Positions 51,638-61,139 of a DNA stretch of 64,000 nt are shown here, piece by piece. Location: contig NZ_OX267715.1 in assembly GCF_946151075.1 (NCBI RefSeq), positions 1,589,881-1,653,880 on the forward strand. The letters are read 5' to 3'. Source of the DNA: Neobacillus sp. Marseille-Q6967 (GTDB lineage Bacteria > Bacillota > Bacilli > Bacillales > Cytobacillaceae). The position numbers and the translations under genes are program-made. Every line of letters starts with the position of its first letter. The first letter of the stretch is position 1. The notes below the pieces were generated by a model. That model saw nothing but the letters and a program-made list of their open reading frames with translations. It did not search any database and was not told where the DNA came from.

Positions 51638-51654
51638 GACGGGGAGTCCCCGTC
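51638..51654 (+). terminator. Terminator of nuclease relic copy 2
   Basis: GACGGGG / CCCCGTC, 7-bp stem with a three-base loop, followed by TTATTTTTTG on the plus strand. Confidence 0.8.
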
Positions 51655-51740
51655 TTATTTTTTGTGGATATCCTTGAACTCATTTTGAAACTCATCAAAG
51701 GAACCAACTTTCCTATCTACTAATGTCATAATGGAAATCT

Positions 51741-53102
51741 TTAGTATTGTTGTGGCTTTCCCATTCTAGATTTATATAAGTCAAGTGTTTTAATCATACT
51801 TTCATAGTGATATTCGGCAATAAAATGATATTTAAAAATCTCTTTATTTTCGTTTAGCATTTTTTTAATATACTGAATAGAAATATCATGATTTTTTTCT
51901 ACAATAGTCGTTGTTAACTCATCGAAAAAAATGGCATAAGTATTTAGGTTGTCTTGTAGTTGGTTTTCAATATATATTATTATATCTTTTATTAGATATT
52001 CTTTGTTTGAGTTAATAGCTGCTATTACAGATTGTTTCATACTATCATAAACTTCTACTACTACAGAAGCTGAAGCTCCATTACATGTATTTTCTATAAT
52101 TATATTAAATAAATCAAATGTGCTTACTTTAGTGATATTTGATTGAGCGACAATAAATTCGTCCAAATTGCTTGAGACTAAAGATACTGAAATTCTCTTA
52201 AGCGAATTATTAATTTTTCTAAGTTTATCAGTAGGATCTATGACGATAAGTTCATCTTTATATATTGTACCATCCTCAATTAGATCATTTAATATACTTA
52301 GAACCATACTAATAGTTTCAAAGTCTCCCTTATCAATTGCCTTTCTAGTGATTTCTTCAATAGAATTAATGATTGTTGAACTTTTTTTCGGGTTCTTTTT
52401 ATACATATCGTGTAATTTTTCAAGCATTGCTTTTGGATTAACCAAATCAAGTAAATCAATTACAAAGAATGTAATAAATAGTAAACTAATAAAATTAAAA
52501 TATATGAGTAGTGAAAAGTATACATTGCTAGTATTACCTATTAATAAAACTCCTAGTCCATCAAAAAAGATAGCTAATAACAAAACAGAAATAATCATTG
52601 AGAATCTTTTCTTCGGGAACAGAGAGATACTATTTGAAGAACTTTCTCCAAACAATTGTTGTAGAACAATCGTTCCGCTTACTAGCAAAGCTAATACTGT
52701 AGACAAAGCACCAATAAATGTTGTATATAATGCTTTATAAGTTTCATTATTAAATTCAATTGGATTTATCAATCCTATTACAATATTAGATATAACTAAT
52801 ACAATGAAAATACTTACTCTTCCAATAGAGGGCAGAAGATACGACTTTAAAGCAATTCTGGAACTTTTGAATAGTAAAATATTCGTAAGTAATGGTAAAA
52901 AAGAAAACCAAACAATAGCGAAATGCTCTAATGATGGTGAAAAATAATAATTTAATGAAGATAATAAAATTAATATCTTTATGAATAATAAACAAAAGAA
53001 ATCAAATTTATATTTTTTTTCAGTAGTAAGACAAAAATTGATAATTGAATATATTATTAGTGAAACAATGATAACACTAACTATCTTGATTAAGGTAAAC
53101 AT
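51741..53102 (-). CDS. Polytopic membrane protein with cytoplasmic C-terminal domain, unknown
   Basis: 453 residues; AGGAG precedes ATG 53102 at good spacing. The N-terminal 220 residues hold about six or seven hydrophobic segments (first at 3-24, last near 195-215), so it is an integral membrane protein. The C-terminal 230 residues are soluble, helical and partly repetitive. The overall layout recalls DUF2254-like membrane proteins, but I cannot confirm the family. It stands alone on its strand, between the nuclease relic and a pseudogene. Membrane proteins in such islands can be effectors, which is inference only. Confidence 0.7.
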   Translation of the reverse strand: MFTLIKIVSVIIVSLIIYSIINFCLTTEKKYKFDFFCLLFIKILILLSSLNYYFSPSLEHFAIVWFSFLPLLTNILLFKSSRIALKSYLLPSIGRVSIFIVLVISNIVIGLINPIEFNNETYKALYTTFIGALSTVLALLVSGTIVLQQLFGESSSNSISLFPKKRFSMIISVLLLAIFFDGLGVLLIGNTSNVYFSLLIYFNFISLLFITFFVIDLLDLVNPKAMLEKLHDMYKKNPKKSSTIINSIEEITRKAIDKGDFETISMVLSILNDLIEDGTIYKDELIVIDPTDKLRKINNSLKRISVSLVSSNLDEFIVAQSNITKVSTFDLFNIIIENTCNGASASVVVEVYDSMKQSVIAAINSNKEYLIKDIIIYIENQLQDNLNTYAIFFDELTTTIVEKNHDISIQYIKKMLNENKEIFKYHFIAEYHYESMIKTLDLYKSRMGKPQQY

Positions 53103-53206
53103 TTTTTAATTCTCCTGTTTAACTATTGTATTCCTTTTTCTTTAATTTCTCATATTATTAGGAAAGAAGATTCACCTCGAGAATAAATTTCCGTTAAACA
53201 TTATCA

Positions 53207-53669
53207 TTACAGCTTTTTTAAGTTATTAAGTTGTAAAACATAATTTATTAATTCCGTTTCTTTTGTACTATTGAATGGTTCTTCGTCAGTTATTTCATTT
53301 TCTTTATCATAAGATATTAACCACCAACTGTTATCACCATCGAAATTATAAGTGAATTGATACCATCCACCGTCTTTTTTATTTATACTTCCAGCATTCC
53401 GCCCGTTTGGAGCATTTCTGATTCGAAACCTACTCTTTGAATTTATTAACCATTCTATGCTCTTTAGCTATTTCTTCTTTAAGCTGAATTAAAGATCCAC
53501 TTATATCACACCTTATGATACCATAGCCTGCCTAAATATTATTAGGTTCAATTAACTGTTTCCACTCTATTGAATCTCTATTAAATATCTTGTGTTGGAA
53601 TACTGGACCATGTTCTCGAACACTTATTACTTTAGCTGAAGGTGTAAAGATGCCTAGTTCTGCTTTCAT
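53207..53669 (-). pseudogene. Broken gene of unknown function
   Basis: AGGAGGGG precedes ATG 53669, and the frame reads 45 codons to a TAG at 53532-53534 (P-N-N-I-stop). The same frame continues sensibly (A-G-Y-G-I-I-R-C-D-I-S-G-S) for another 30 codons, then coding shifts frame near 53450 to a stretch rich in aromatic residues (G-W-Y-Q-F-T-Y-N-F-D-G-D-N-S-W-W) that ends at TAA 53207. The intact protein would have been about 150 residues. One nonsense change and one indel outside a long homopolymer make true decay likely. I do not recognise the family. Confidence 0.6.
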
Positions 53670-53779
53670 AATCCCCTCCTATGTTTAATTATTAATCTAA
53701 TAGTAACATACTGTACTAGTACTCTCTTAGCATTTATCAATCGTCGACATATAAGCTTTTCTTGAAAGAGATGTTGTTA

Positions 53780-54739
53780 TTACTTTTTAAACTGATATTG
53801 ACTGTGCCATTTCATGTATTCTTTCATCTGTAAATTAATAAAGATAGTTGTATCTTCCTTTATTCCCATTTTTAACTTTATTATTTCGGGTAATTTTGAA
53901 GATATTTTAATTAATCCATGCTCATCAAATGTAATATACCCTCTATCAAATAACATATCATGATTTGGACACAGTAACAGACCATTATTACTATTTAGGC
54001 GTTCAGCGTCAGTACATTTATTCCAAGGTTTTATATGACTAGCAATCAAAAAGGGCTCTTCAATCTCACAAAGTGCACAATTATTAGACCTTTTAAGCAG
54101 CGTTCGTTTAAACCGATTTTGACCTTGTCTTTGAATGACCTCTCTAAAAACTGAAGTATTTATTACCTCAATCTCATCTAACTCTTCTATTATTTCTTCT
54201 AGTTTCTTTAAATTTTCCTTTTTCAGTTCATTGTATGAGAATGGCTCAATAATAAAAATACCATCTTCTCTTTCAGATGTTATCTTTCCTAAACCAAGTA
54301 TAATATTGTGACCCTTTTTTACTTTACGTAAAATTCCGATTGGAATATTATTTATTAAATTATATCTAGCAGCATCGATATCGCTTTTTTTCCGATTATC
54401 TTTTGGACTATTAGGGGGCGCCATTTCAATTCGGATGAATTCAGCTTTATTTTCATTTTTCCATATTATTTGCTTGCCATAATTATCTTCAGATTCAGTA
54501 GCCTGGTAGGATAATAGGTATGGTTTTCCTGCTGGCTTATAGAAGCCTCTAATTAAATCATGTAACATATGCTTTTCGGGAACAAAAGAATCTGGCGATA
54601 GCCGGTCTGTTGAGTTTTGACCCTTAATTTCTTTTTTTCCTATTATTAATTGACCTTTTAAATATTCAAATTTTTTAAGTATTCCTTTATGTACACTATC
54701 CAAAAAATTCCCCTCAAATCTTTTATTTTTCCTCTTCAT
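53780..54739 (-). CDS. HNH endonuclease with N-terminal recognition-like domain
   Basis: About 319 residues. The C-terminal HNH_2-type domain reads C-A-L-C...S-H-I-K-P-W-N, then N-G-L-L-L-C-P-N-H-D-M-L-F-D-R-G, with all expected His, Asn and His residues. The N-terminal 180 residues, containing E-F-I-R-I-E-M-A-P-P-N, are not assigned and probably bind DNA. ATG 54739 has no clear ribosome binding site; TTG 54703, six bases after GAGGGG, is a plausible alternative. It stands alone. HNH proteins of this type occur as stand-alone or modification-dependent restriction enzymes. Confidence 0.8.
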   Translation of the reverse strand: MKRKNKRFEGNFLDSVHKGILKKFEYLKGQLIIGKKEIKGQNSTDRLSPDSFVPEKHMLHDLIRGFYKPAGKPYLLSYQATESEDNYGKQIIWKNENKAEFIRIEMAPPNSPKDNRKKSDIDAARYNLINNIPIGILRKVKKGHNIILGLGKITSEREDGIFIIEPFSYNELKKENLKKLEEIIEELDEIEVINTSVFREVIQRQGQNRFKRTLLKRSNNCALCEIEEPFLIASHIKPWNKCTDAERLNSNNGLLLCPNHDMLFDRGYITFDEHGLIKISSKLPEIIKLKMGIKEDTTIFINLQMKEYMKWHSQYQFKK

Positions 54740-55022
54740 CAAAATTAATAAATAAATGAGAAATTATCCATTTTATTTCTAATTATAACATTAAACATAC
54801 AAACAATAATTAGCCAAATTTCATTTCATATTTATCCATTAATGTTTTAGGGTTAACCCATTTTTATCGAATTAGATTTTTTGTTTAATTAGTGTATATT
54901 AATATTGGCCATATTGTATTAGAACAAATAAAAATGATACTTGAATTGTTGTAAAAGAATTTATTTAAATTAGTTTTTAAAAGAAACTGATATTAAAGTA
55001 AATAATACAGGAGGTAATAAAA

Positions 55023-55192
55023 ATGTTTTTTTTTGTGAGTGTGGTGGTGTTTTATTAGTTATTGCTATTGAGGAACCACCAGAACAGATTTCAAAGGAAA
55101 AAAGGCTAATTTATAGACGTGTTTGCGATGTAGAATGCCAAAAATGTGGAAAATTAAATATTCACAACCTTATGACGAGGGTACAACAATAA
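55023..55192 (+). pseudogene. Small zinc-ribbon-like protein with T9 frameshift
   Basis: AGGAGG lies eight bases before ATG 55023, an excellent start. The ATG is followed by nine T residues (55026-55034); read as written it stops after a dozen codons. With one more T the frame gives a 56-residue protein with C-E-C-G-G near the N-terminus and C-D-V-E-C-Q-K-C-G near residue 40, a zinc-ribbon-like Cys pattern, ending at TAA 55190-55192. It lies 109 bases before the PD-(D/E)XK endonuclease gene on the same strand. The length change could be a read error or a phase-variable tract. Function unknown; a regulator is possible. Confidence 0.5.
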
Positions 55193-55301
55193 ATGAAGTT
55201 AAGAAACCAGAAAAATCTAGACAAAAAATTCTTACTATATCAATTACCAATAATTACAATATAATATATTGTAGGGGAGAGGTTAAAAAGAAAGGAGAAA
55301 T

Positions 55302-56183
55302 ATGGAACAATTTGTTAATGAAAATATAGTAGAAATAAATAATCGCATAAATTCATTTGGAGATATAAAGAATGAAATTAAGGCATATTTACAAGAAAAA
55401 TTTTTAACAGACATCCAAGATGACGCTATTAAGGAAAATCTAATTGAACGATTTAGAAATGTTAATTATATAAAAGCCAGAATAAAAGATATTGCAAATG
55501 AATTGGTGTATTATAATAAAGACCTAGAAAAATTTTATGATGCTTTTTTATACAATCAATTTTTAAGCGAAATTGATACAGACGTTTTAGTAACAGCTTT
55601 GGATAGCGCTGTATCCGATAATATTGAAAGTCCAGAAGCTTACCGGTTTATTAAAAGTCATTTTAAAAAGTTAAGTGAAAAGTTTCTTTTGTTAATTCAA
55701 CGCGGAGGCTTTCAAGCAAATTTAATGAATTTAAACGAAGGTGTTATGGTAGCTAATTCAGGGGACAGCTCACAGTTTATGTTTATATCTCGTGCTATAT
55801 TAGCTGGCTTTAATACTTCTAATGTAGATGTTCGTTCCAGTAGGTACGATGCAATCATTGATTATGAAGGGACTTTATTAAGAGTTCAAGTAAAGGGAAT
55901 TTCAAGCAATGTTATCTCATTCAAAGATAGAGATAGAGGTGGACAAGGAATAGACCACACCCACGAGAGAAACAGAGGTCAAATAATCACCAGTGAGGAT
56001 TGTGATATTTATGTCGCAGTCGATAAGCAATGTGGTTTATGTTACATTATCCCAATGTTTCAAATTGATCCGTTACCAGAAAATAGAAAAATTAGTGTTC
56101 GAGTCAGTGATTTATCTGAGTACTTGGAAAACTGGAACATAATAAAAGAGGTAGCCAATCGACTACCAACTAGGAATGAATAA
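55302..56183 (+). CDS. PD-(D/E)XK type II restriction endonuclease-like protein
   Basis: 293 residues; AAAGGAG precedes ATG 55302. The N-terminal half is helical. The nuclease core R-Y-D-A-I-I at 181-186, then L-L-R-V-Q-V-K at 192-198, gives the Asp...Gln-x-Lys catalytic layout of PDDEXK_5-like and very small restriction folds. It is convergent with the C5-methyltransferase gene and overlaps its end by 14 bases, a normal type II arrangement, so I infer they form a restriction-modification pair. The target sequence cannot be read from the protein. Confidence 0.75.
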   Translation: MEQFVNENIVEINNRINSFGDIKNEIKAYLQEKFLTDIQDDAIKENLIERFRNVNYIKARIKDIANELVYYNKDLEKFYDAFLYNQFLSEIDTDVLVTALDSAVSDNIESPEAYRFIKSHFKKLSEKFLLLIQRGGFQANLMNLNEGVMVANSGDSSQFMFISRAILAGFNTSNVDVRSSRYDAIIDYEGTLLRVQVKGISSNVISFKDRDRGGQGIDHTHERNRGQIITSEDCDIYVAVDKQCGLCYIIPMFQIDPLPENRKISVRVSDLSEYLENWNIIKEVANRLPTRNE

Positions 56184-57373
56184 CATTTTTTTCTATTTCT
56201 TCAATCTCGACAGATGCATGGAGAGCTTTTAAAATTTCTTTTGCTATTAATGCTGCAACATCAACAGACACTGCATTTCCAGCTTGTTTGTATAATCTAC
56301 CATCTGAAAAATCTCTCCCCTTATATTGAGTAGGTAGTTCATATCCAAACCCAATTGGGAAACCTTGAATTTTAAATGTTTCAGCTGGGGTTAACTTTCT
56401 AACACCATCATATACTTTAATTAATGGAACATTATGTCCGCCAGTACCCATATTAGCGGTTAGTGTTGGACAAACTCCATTTTTATTTTTCCTTACATAC
56501 ATCCCTCTTCTTACTTGGTAAAACTGATACTCTTCATCAATTTGTTCATCTATATTAACCCTTTGTTCTTTTCTTTCACCTTCATCTAATCCCAAATATT
56601 CTTCTTCATTTAAGAAATATAATGGATATTTCTCTTTTGTGTAGTAATATTTCTCGTTTTCTATTTTTGTTAAATGGAGATCAAGAACTCTTCTAATATC
56701 CTCTCTTCGTTGTTCTTCAGTTTTAATAACTTTATATTTTTCAATTTCCTCAAAAAATTTGAATCGGTTTGCTACATTCGGATCTAAAAAAGCAGCTATA
56801 TAAATCCTCTCTCTATTTTGAGGTAATCGGGTTATATCTTTTGTATTAATAACCTTTTCTTTAACTGTGTACCCTAATAATTCTAATTGTTCTTTTATGA
56901 CTGTATATGTTCTTCCTTTATCGTGTGTTTTAAGGTTTTTTACATTTTCTAGGAGAAGAACAGAAGGTTTTCCATGTCTTTCATCTAATAATTTAATAAG
57001 GTCAACGATACTCCAAAATAAATTTCCTCTTTCATCATCAAATCCTCTCCTATATCCAGCAATTGAAAAGGCTTGGCAAGGGAAACCTCCGACTAAAATA
57101 TCGTATTTTTTGTTGAAGCATATCTTCTTGCATTTGAAGATATTTATTTCGTTCTGCTTCATCTTCTGCTCTTTCTGGTCTTACTACTTTTTCAATGTCA
57201 CCATGGAATACTGTATGTGGGAAATTACATCTATAAGTTTCGACAGCGTACTCATCAATTTCGTTAGCCCATACTATGTTGTAACTGTCACCTTTAAAAG
57301 TGGTATTCTTGAAACCCCAGTCTATACCACCTACACCAGCAAATAAACTTCCTACTGAATATCTCAAATTCAT
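56170..57373 (-). pseudogene. C5-cytosine DNA methyltransferase with one frameshift
   Basis: ATG 57373 follows GAGGGG. The first frame carries motif I S-L-F-A-G-V-G-G and runs to 57050. The rest is in another frame from about 57110: motif IV G-G-F-P-C-Q-A-F-S (catalytic Cys), motif VI L-L-E-N-V-K-N, motif VIII Q-N-R-E-R-I-Y, and motif X Q-A-G-N-A-V-S. Removing one base from the T6 run at 57106-57111 (A6 on the coding strand) joins them exactly at Q-Q-K-Y-D-I-L-V-G-G. All catalytic motifs are present. If the shift is real, the host loses protection from the neighbouring nucleases, so either they are silent or the shift is a read error. Confidence 0.88.
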
Positions 57374-57410
57374 TTCCCCTCACATGATATTTATATTAAC
57401 AATTTTATCA

Positions 57411-57620
57411 TTAATCACTTGAAAAATCAATTTGTTTTTTCAAGATTTTATACGTTTCTATCAAAGTTCTTAATGAATCACTTCTGTTCTTTCCTTCAAA
57501 GGATTCAATGAATTTTACTTCTTCTTCTGTTAGTTGAAAGGTATATCCTTTTTTCTTATATTTTTCAGGAATTACCTTTCTTCCGGAACCCTCTCTAGTT
57601 CCCCCCCAACTTTTGCCCAA
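57411..57620 (-). CDS. Small ribbon-helix-helix-like protein upstream of the methyltransferase
   Basis: 69 residues from TTG 57620, six bases after AAGGGTG; longer in-frame starts up to 57653 lack a site. The N-terminus has G-G-T-R-E-G-S-G-R-K, a motif often seen at the beginning of small Firmicute and phage DNA-binding proteins, followed by Y-T-F-Q-L-T-E-E-E and a helix. It may regulate the methyltransferase gene 37 bases downstream, a controller-like role that is inferred from position only. Confidence 0.6.
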   Translation of the reverse strand: MGKSWGGTREGSGRKVIPEKYKKKGYTFQLTEEEVKFIESFEGKNRSDSLRTLIETYKILKKQIDFSSD

Positions 57621-57788
57621 TTCAATCACCCTTATATAAGTATTAACAATCAATTATAACATTACTTAACCTACATTTATATTCAAAAATTAACCTTGAA
57701 CTTAATTACTAATTTCACCAAATCAGTATTACAGTATTAAAGATTTAGCAAGATAAGTAGAGAGATAATAAATCGTTTCAAATTTAAA

Positions 57789-57813
57789 AGCTCAGAGAGA
57801 ATGACCCTGAGCT
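57789..57813 (-). terminator. Terminator of the LlaJI-type operon
   Basis: AGCTCAG / CTGAGCT arms (7 bp) lie 42 bases past the stop at 57856 and are followed on the minus strand by TTTAAATTT. Confidence 0.65.
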
Positions 57814-57855
57814 CTAAACTAAATAATTATACCTTAACAAAGTTCTCAATTCAAA

Positions 57856-59109
57856 TTAATAGTTATTTAAATAAATTTGTATCATTCTCTGCATATTCAA
57901 ATAATATTCTAAAATTTTAAATTCTTCCTCAGCCTCGCAATATTCCTTGTCTAAATGAAAATGAACATTTTTCATGTTTGGTTCTGAAGTTGGAAGAATT
58001 AATGCGTTATATATCTTTAATTTCATATCATTTTCATAATTCTTAAGTAAAAAATAGTAGGATATTTGCTTATAATCAAGCTTATTTATTTCTGTATAGT
58101 ATTTTGCATCAAATATATACTTGTTTTCTCCTTCCTCAAAATAGTAATCAGGTTCAATCTTATAAGTTTTTAATCCTTTAATTTTCCTTCTGCTATCTAA
58201 TTCGAACTCCCTCTTTTGAAAGTTATGTTTTTTATCACCTGTATTTTCAAAAAAAATCTCTTCGTTCTCATCATCAATTTTTGAAAAGTACTTATTTAGG
58301 TAACTCTTAATCATCTCTTCCCAAATTAAATGGAAAGAGTAGATTTTAATCTCTATATGTTTGCTGCCACGATTCTCGTTATTAAAATAAGTAGTCAAGT
58401 CTTCAATTAATCGAAGATGAATATCTTTAAATAAAAATTGCTTTATTTCCTTCAAACTTTCAATAATTTTTTCACTGTTATTAAAGTTTATATCTCTATA
58501 TTCTAAGTTAACTCGTGGAAGATTAAATAAAAAATGAAATTTATCAATTGTTGTATTAATAACATAGGCCATACATTTACTTATAAATACATAATCTGTT
58601 ACACGTTTTTGAACTACAGGTGGCATAAATAATAAGTTGCCTTGATTTATTACCATGGGCGATTTATTGAATGTATCTTTCCATAAAATCTTACCGTATT
58701 GCCCAAATTTTTTAATCTCTCTCTCTTGTGTAAATAACCCATATTTTTGGTAATACTCATATATTTTAAAAAACGGTTCAAAGGGATATGATTTATTAAT
58801 TTCTTGTTTAACTTGAAAAAGACGTTTATTATTCCTGCTCATACATTTTTGTATGAGTCGAAACAGAAGGTCCAAATACGTGTCTATATTTAAAGTTTTT
58901 TTATTTATTAGATCCTCTTCAGAAAAAAAATGTTTTGGAAAACTCACTAATGCTTCTTCCTCAGTGAATATAAAACCAACGAAATTAAAATAATCCCCTT
59001 CACTATTACTTTTTATATCGCGATATGTAAAATATCTATTATATTTTTCCTGGATATCACTCTTTAATAAAGTACCATCTTGAACTATTGTATATTTATA
59101 GTCACTCAC
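57856..59109 (-). CDS. LlaJI-family restriction nuclease subunit (McrC-like, R2)
   Basis: 417 residues from GTG 59109, five bases after the upstream stop, with GGTAGG upstream. The C-terminal nuclease core reads Y-K-I-E-P-D-Y-Y-F, then Y-I-F-D-A-K-Y-Y, the Asp...Asp-x-Lys of PD-(D/E)XK enzymes in the McrC/LlaJI style. The N-terminal 250 residues match the general layout of LlaJI R2. It forms an operon with the McrB-like motor, which should deliver it to its target sites. Confidence 0.82.
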   Translation of the reverse strand: MSDYKYTIVQDGTLLKSDIQEKYNRYFTYRDIKSNSEGDYFNFVGFIFTEEEALVSFPKHFFSEEDLINKKTLNIDTYLDLLFRLIQKCMSRNNKRLFQVKQEINKSYPFEPFFKIYEYYQKYGLFTQEREIKKFGQYGKILWKDTFNKSPMVINQGNLLFMPPVVQKRVTDYVFISKCMAYVINTTIDKFHFLFNLPRVNLEYRDINFNNSEKIIESLKEIKQFLFKDIHLRLIEDLTTYFNNENRGSKHIEIKIYSFHLIWEEMIKSYLNKYFSKIDDENEEIFFENTGDKKHNFQKREFELDSRRKIKGLKTYKIEPDYYFEEGENKYIFDAKYYTEINKLDYKQISYYFLLKNYENDMKLKIYNALILPTSEPNMKNVHFHLDKEYCEAEEEFKILEYYLNMQRMIQIYLNNY

Positions 59110-59114
59110 AAATA

Positions 59115-61139
59115 CTACCTACCATTTTGATCTTTTGATTTCTTTAGATATTCAAGAAATTCATGGGAAAATATATTTTTTCCATCTTTAACATTTTTAT
59201 ATGCTGTAGAGAAGTTGGTTATCTCCTGTTTAAAAATTGACACATTCGAGTATGAAACCTTTTGGACATCATTCCATAGGTACTCTAATAATTTTCCACT
59301 GAATTGATTATAGTTATATCTATCATCATTTGTCCTAAACTTGATGAAGAATTGACCAAGTTGTTTGTCTTCTGATAAGCCTAAACCTTTTTCGCCCTGG
59401 TTTGTAATGAAATTATTTAAACTTCTATATAAATTGATCCAATCAAAAACGACATCTTCATTATCGTCGTCATCTAAAAACTGAAACGTGAAATTATTCA
59501 AGGGTTCCCCGTTATCATCTTTTGCTACCTCATTGGCATCAACATATTCAAACTCAAAGCGTCGTTTAAAAGCAGTATCCATTACAAATACATTTTGATC
59601 ACTTGTGTTGACTGTACCAATAATAAAGAAATTGTTTGGCAGATAGATTTTTTTAGTAGAATGTTCTCCCCAAATTTCAGTTGAAATAACTAAATTATCA
59701 ATACGATATTCACTTTCTCCGTTTTCATCTCTATCTAATAGTTGGAATAAATCACCGAATACTGCAGCAACATTTGAACGTGACATTTCTTCTAGAATTA
59801 AAAAAACTGGTTCTCCTTTATTTAAACGATCAAAAGCAAACTTTATTGCTTTTGTGAAAACTTGCGGATTAAATTTATATTCTATTTTAGTCTCACTACC
59901 ATCTTCATTAATTGGTTCTACAACAGGCATTACTTGCCCAACGAAATCCGTGTAACCATATTCTGGATGCAACGTAGCCCTAAATACGTTTGGATGATCT
60001 ATTTTATGATTATAATTAGGTATGCCATGAACTTTAATAAATTTTTCAATGTTGTATGACTTACCTGTTCCAGGTGCTCCAAAATAAATTCGATTAATAC
60101 CTTTGATTTGATTCTCCTGTAAAAACTCTAAAAATTTGAAGTAATAGTTGATAGCTGCTGACTGAGAGTTATTTTGAGTATCGTTTAATTGTTTAATGTA
60201 TGTATCATTAAATAATGCTTCCTTACCAATATGATTCATAACAATATAGGGTTCTCCCCAAATATCAATTTTCCTATTAGAATGTTTATTCCATGTACTT
60301 TCTAATGTATTAATTGCTGAAATATAGTTAGATTGAGTTTTGGGTTTAATCTCTGGTTGTTCTTTTAGCCATTCCTTAAATGCAGATTTATAATTCAAAC
60401 TCATATTTTCACTATTTTCTTTATTTGTGAACTTATCCCATAATACATCTGGAATAATACTCTCTTCAGTATGAATATTCATGAATTCTAAGAATTCTTT
60501 AATATGAGGATTCTTAGAAAGAATCATACCTATTAAGGTATTATAGTGCTTTTCATTTGGGATATATTGTAAAGAATCATTTCTATTTCCATTATACGGA
60601 GTCAAATTAATCGTGTTTGGGTTTAATTGTATATCACGAACTGATAAATGCCTTTGAAGCTTAAAAGGATAAAACACTATCACACCATAGTCTTTGTATT
60701 CATCTCTTCCTTCATGTTCATTGCTAAACTTCATAGGATTAGATATAGCTATGCCTAATCCATAGATGCCCCTTGTATTTAAAGCTGCATCTAAGTCACT
60801 GAATTGGCCACTTCTGTAAGAAAATAATATATCCCCTATTCCTAATTCGGATCTCGAATGGTCATTTAGAGGTTGATACACTAAAAAAGGTATGTCATCA
60901 TCATTATTAGTCAAATGAACAAAGCTCTCTTTAGACGTGATGGTATGAAATTTCTTGTTTTCTTTTTTAAAAAGCTGTTCAACCATTAAATTTGAGAATT
61001 CAACTTGATTTTCTTCTCCACTTTCAAAATTTTCGATTCTCAACTCATAAGAATTTAACATCTGTTCAAATAAATGATCTGGTACACTTTCAGAATTTCG
61101 GATTCTTTTTAACACAGGATATAAATTATATTCTTCCAT
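59115..61139 (-). CDS. McrB-like AAA+ motor subunit of the LlaJI-type system (R1)
   Basis: 674 residues; AAAAAGGGG precedes ATG 61139. Residues about 60-215 resemble an EVE/PUA-like reader. A SAM-like helical segment near 250-335 (S-A-F-K-E-W-L-K-E-Q, T-Q-S-N-Y-I-S-A-I) mirrors the N-terminus of the mcrB gene at 18.8 kb. The motor has G-A-P-G-T-G-K-S near 348, L-I-L-E-E-M-S-R-S as Walker B, G-T-V-N-T-S-D-Q-N as the McrB-type sensor, and K-R-R-F. It translocates and regulates the nuclease gene product that follows. LlaJI systems normally come with two C5 methyltransferases; only one, and that frameshifted, is present here. Confidence 0.85.
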   Translation of the reverse strand: MEEYNLYPVLKRIRNSESVPDHLFEQMLNSYELRIENFESGEENQVEFSNLMVEQLFKKENKKFHTITSKESFVHLTNNDDDIPFLVYQPLNDHSRSELGIGDILFSYRSGQFSDLDAALNTRGIYGLGIAISNPMKFSNEHEGRDEYKDYGVIVFYPFKLQRHLSVRDIQLNPNTINLTPYNGNRNDSLQYIPNEKHYNTLIGMILSKNPHIKEFLEFMNIHTEESIIPDVLWDKFTNKENSENMSLNYKSAFKEWLKEQPEIKPKTQSNYISAINTLESTWNKHSNRKIDIWGEPYIVMNHIGKEALFNDTYIKQLNDTQNNSQSAAINYYFKFLEFLQENQIKGINRIYFGAPGTGKSYNIEKFIKVHGIPNYNHKIDHPNVFRATLHPEYGYTDFVGQVMPVVEPINEDGSETKIEYKFNPQVFTKAIKFAFDRLNKGEPVFLILEEMSRSNVAAVFGDLFQLLDRDENGESEYRIDNLVISTEIWGEHSTKKIYLPNNFFIIGTVNTSDQNVFVMDTAFKRRFEFEYVDANEVAKDDNGEPLNNFTFQFLDDDDNEDVVFDWINLYRSLNNFITNQGEKGLGLSEDKQLGQFFIKFRTNDDRYNYNQFSGKLLEYLWNDVQKVSYSNVSIFKQEITNFSTAYKNVKDGKNIFSHEFLEYLKKSKDQNGR

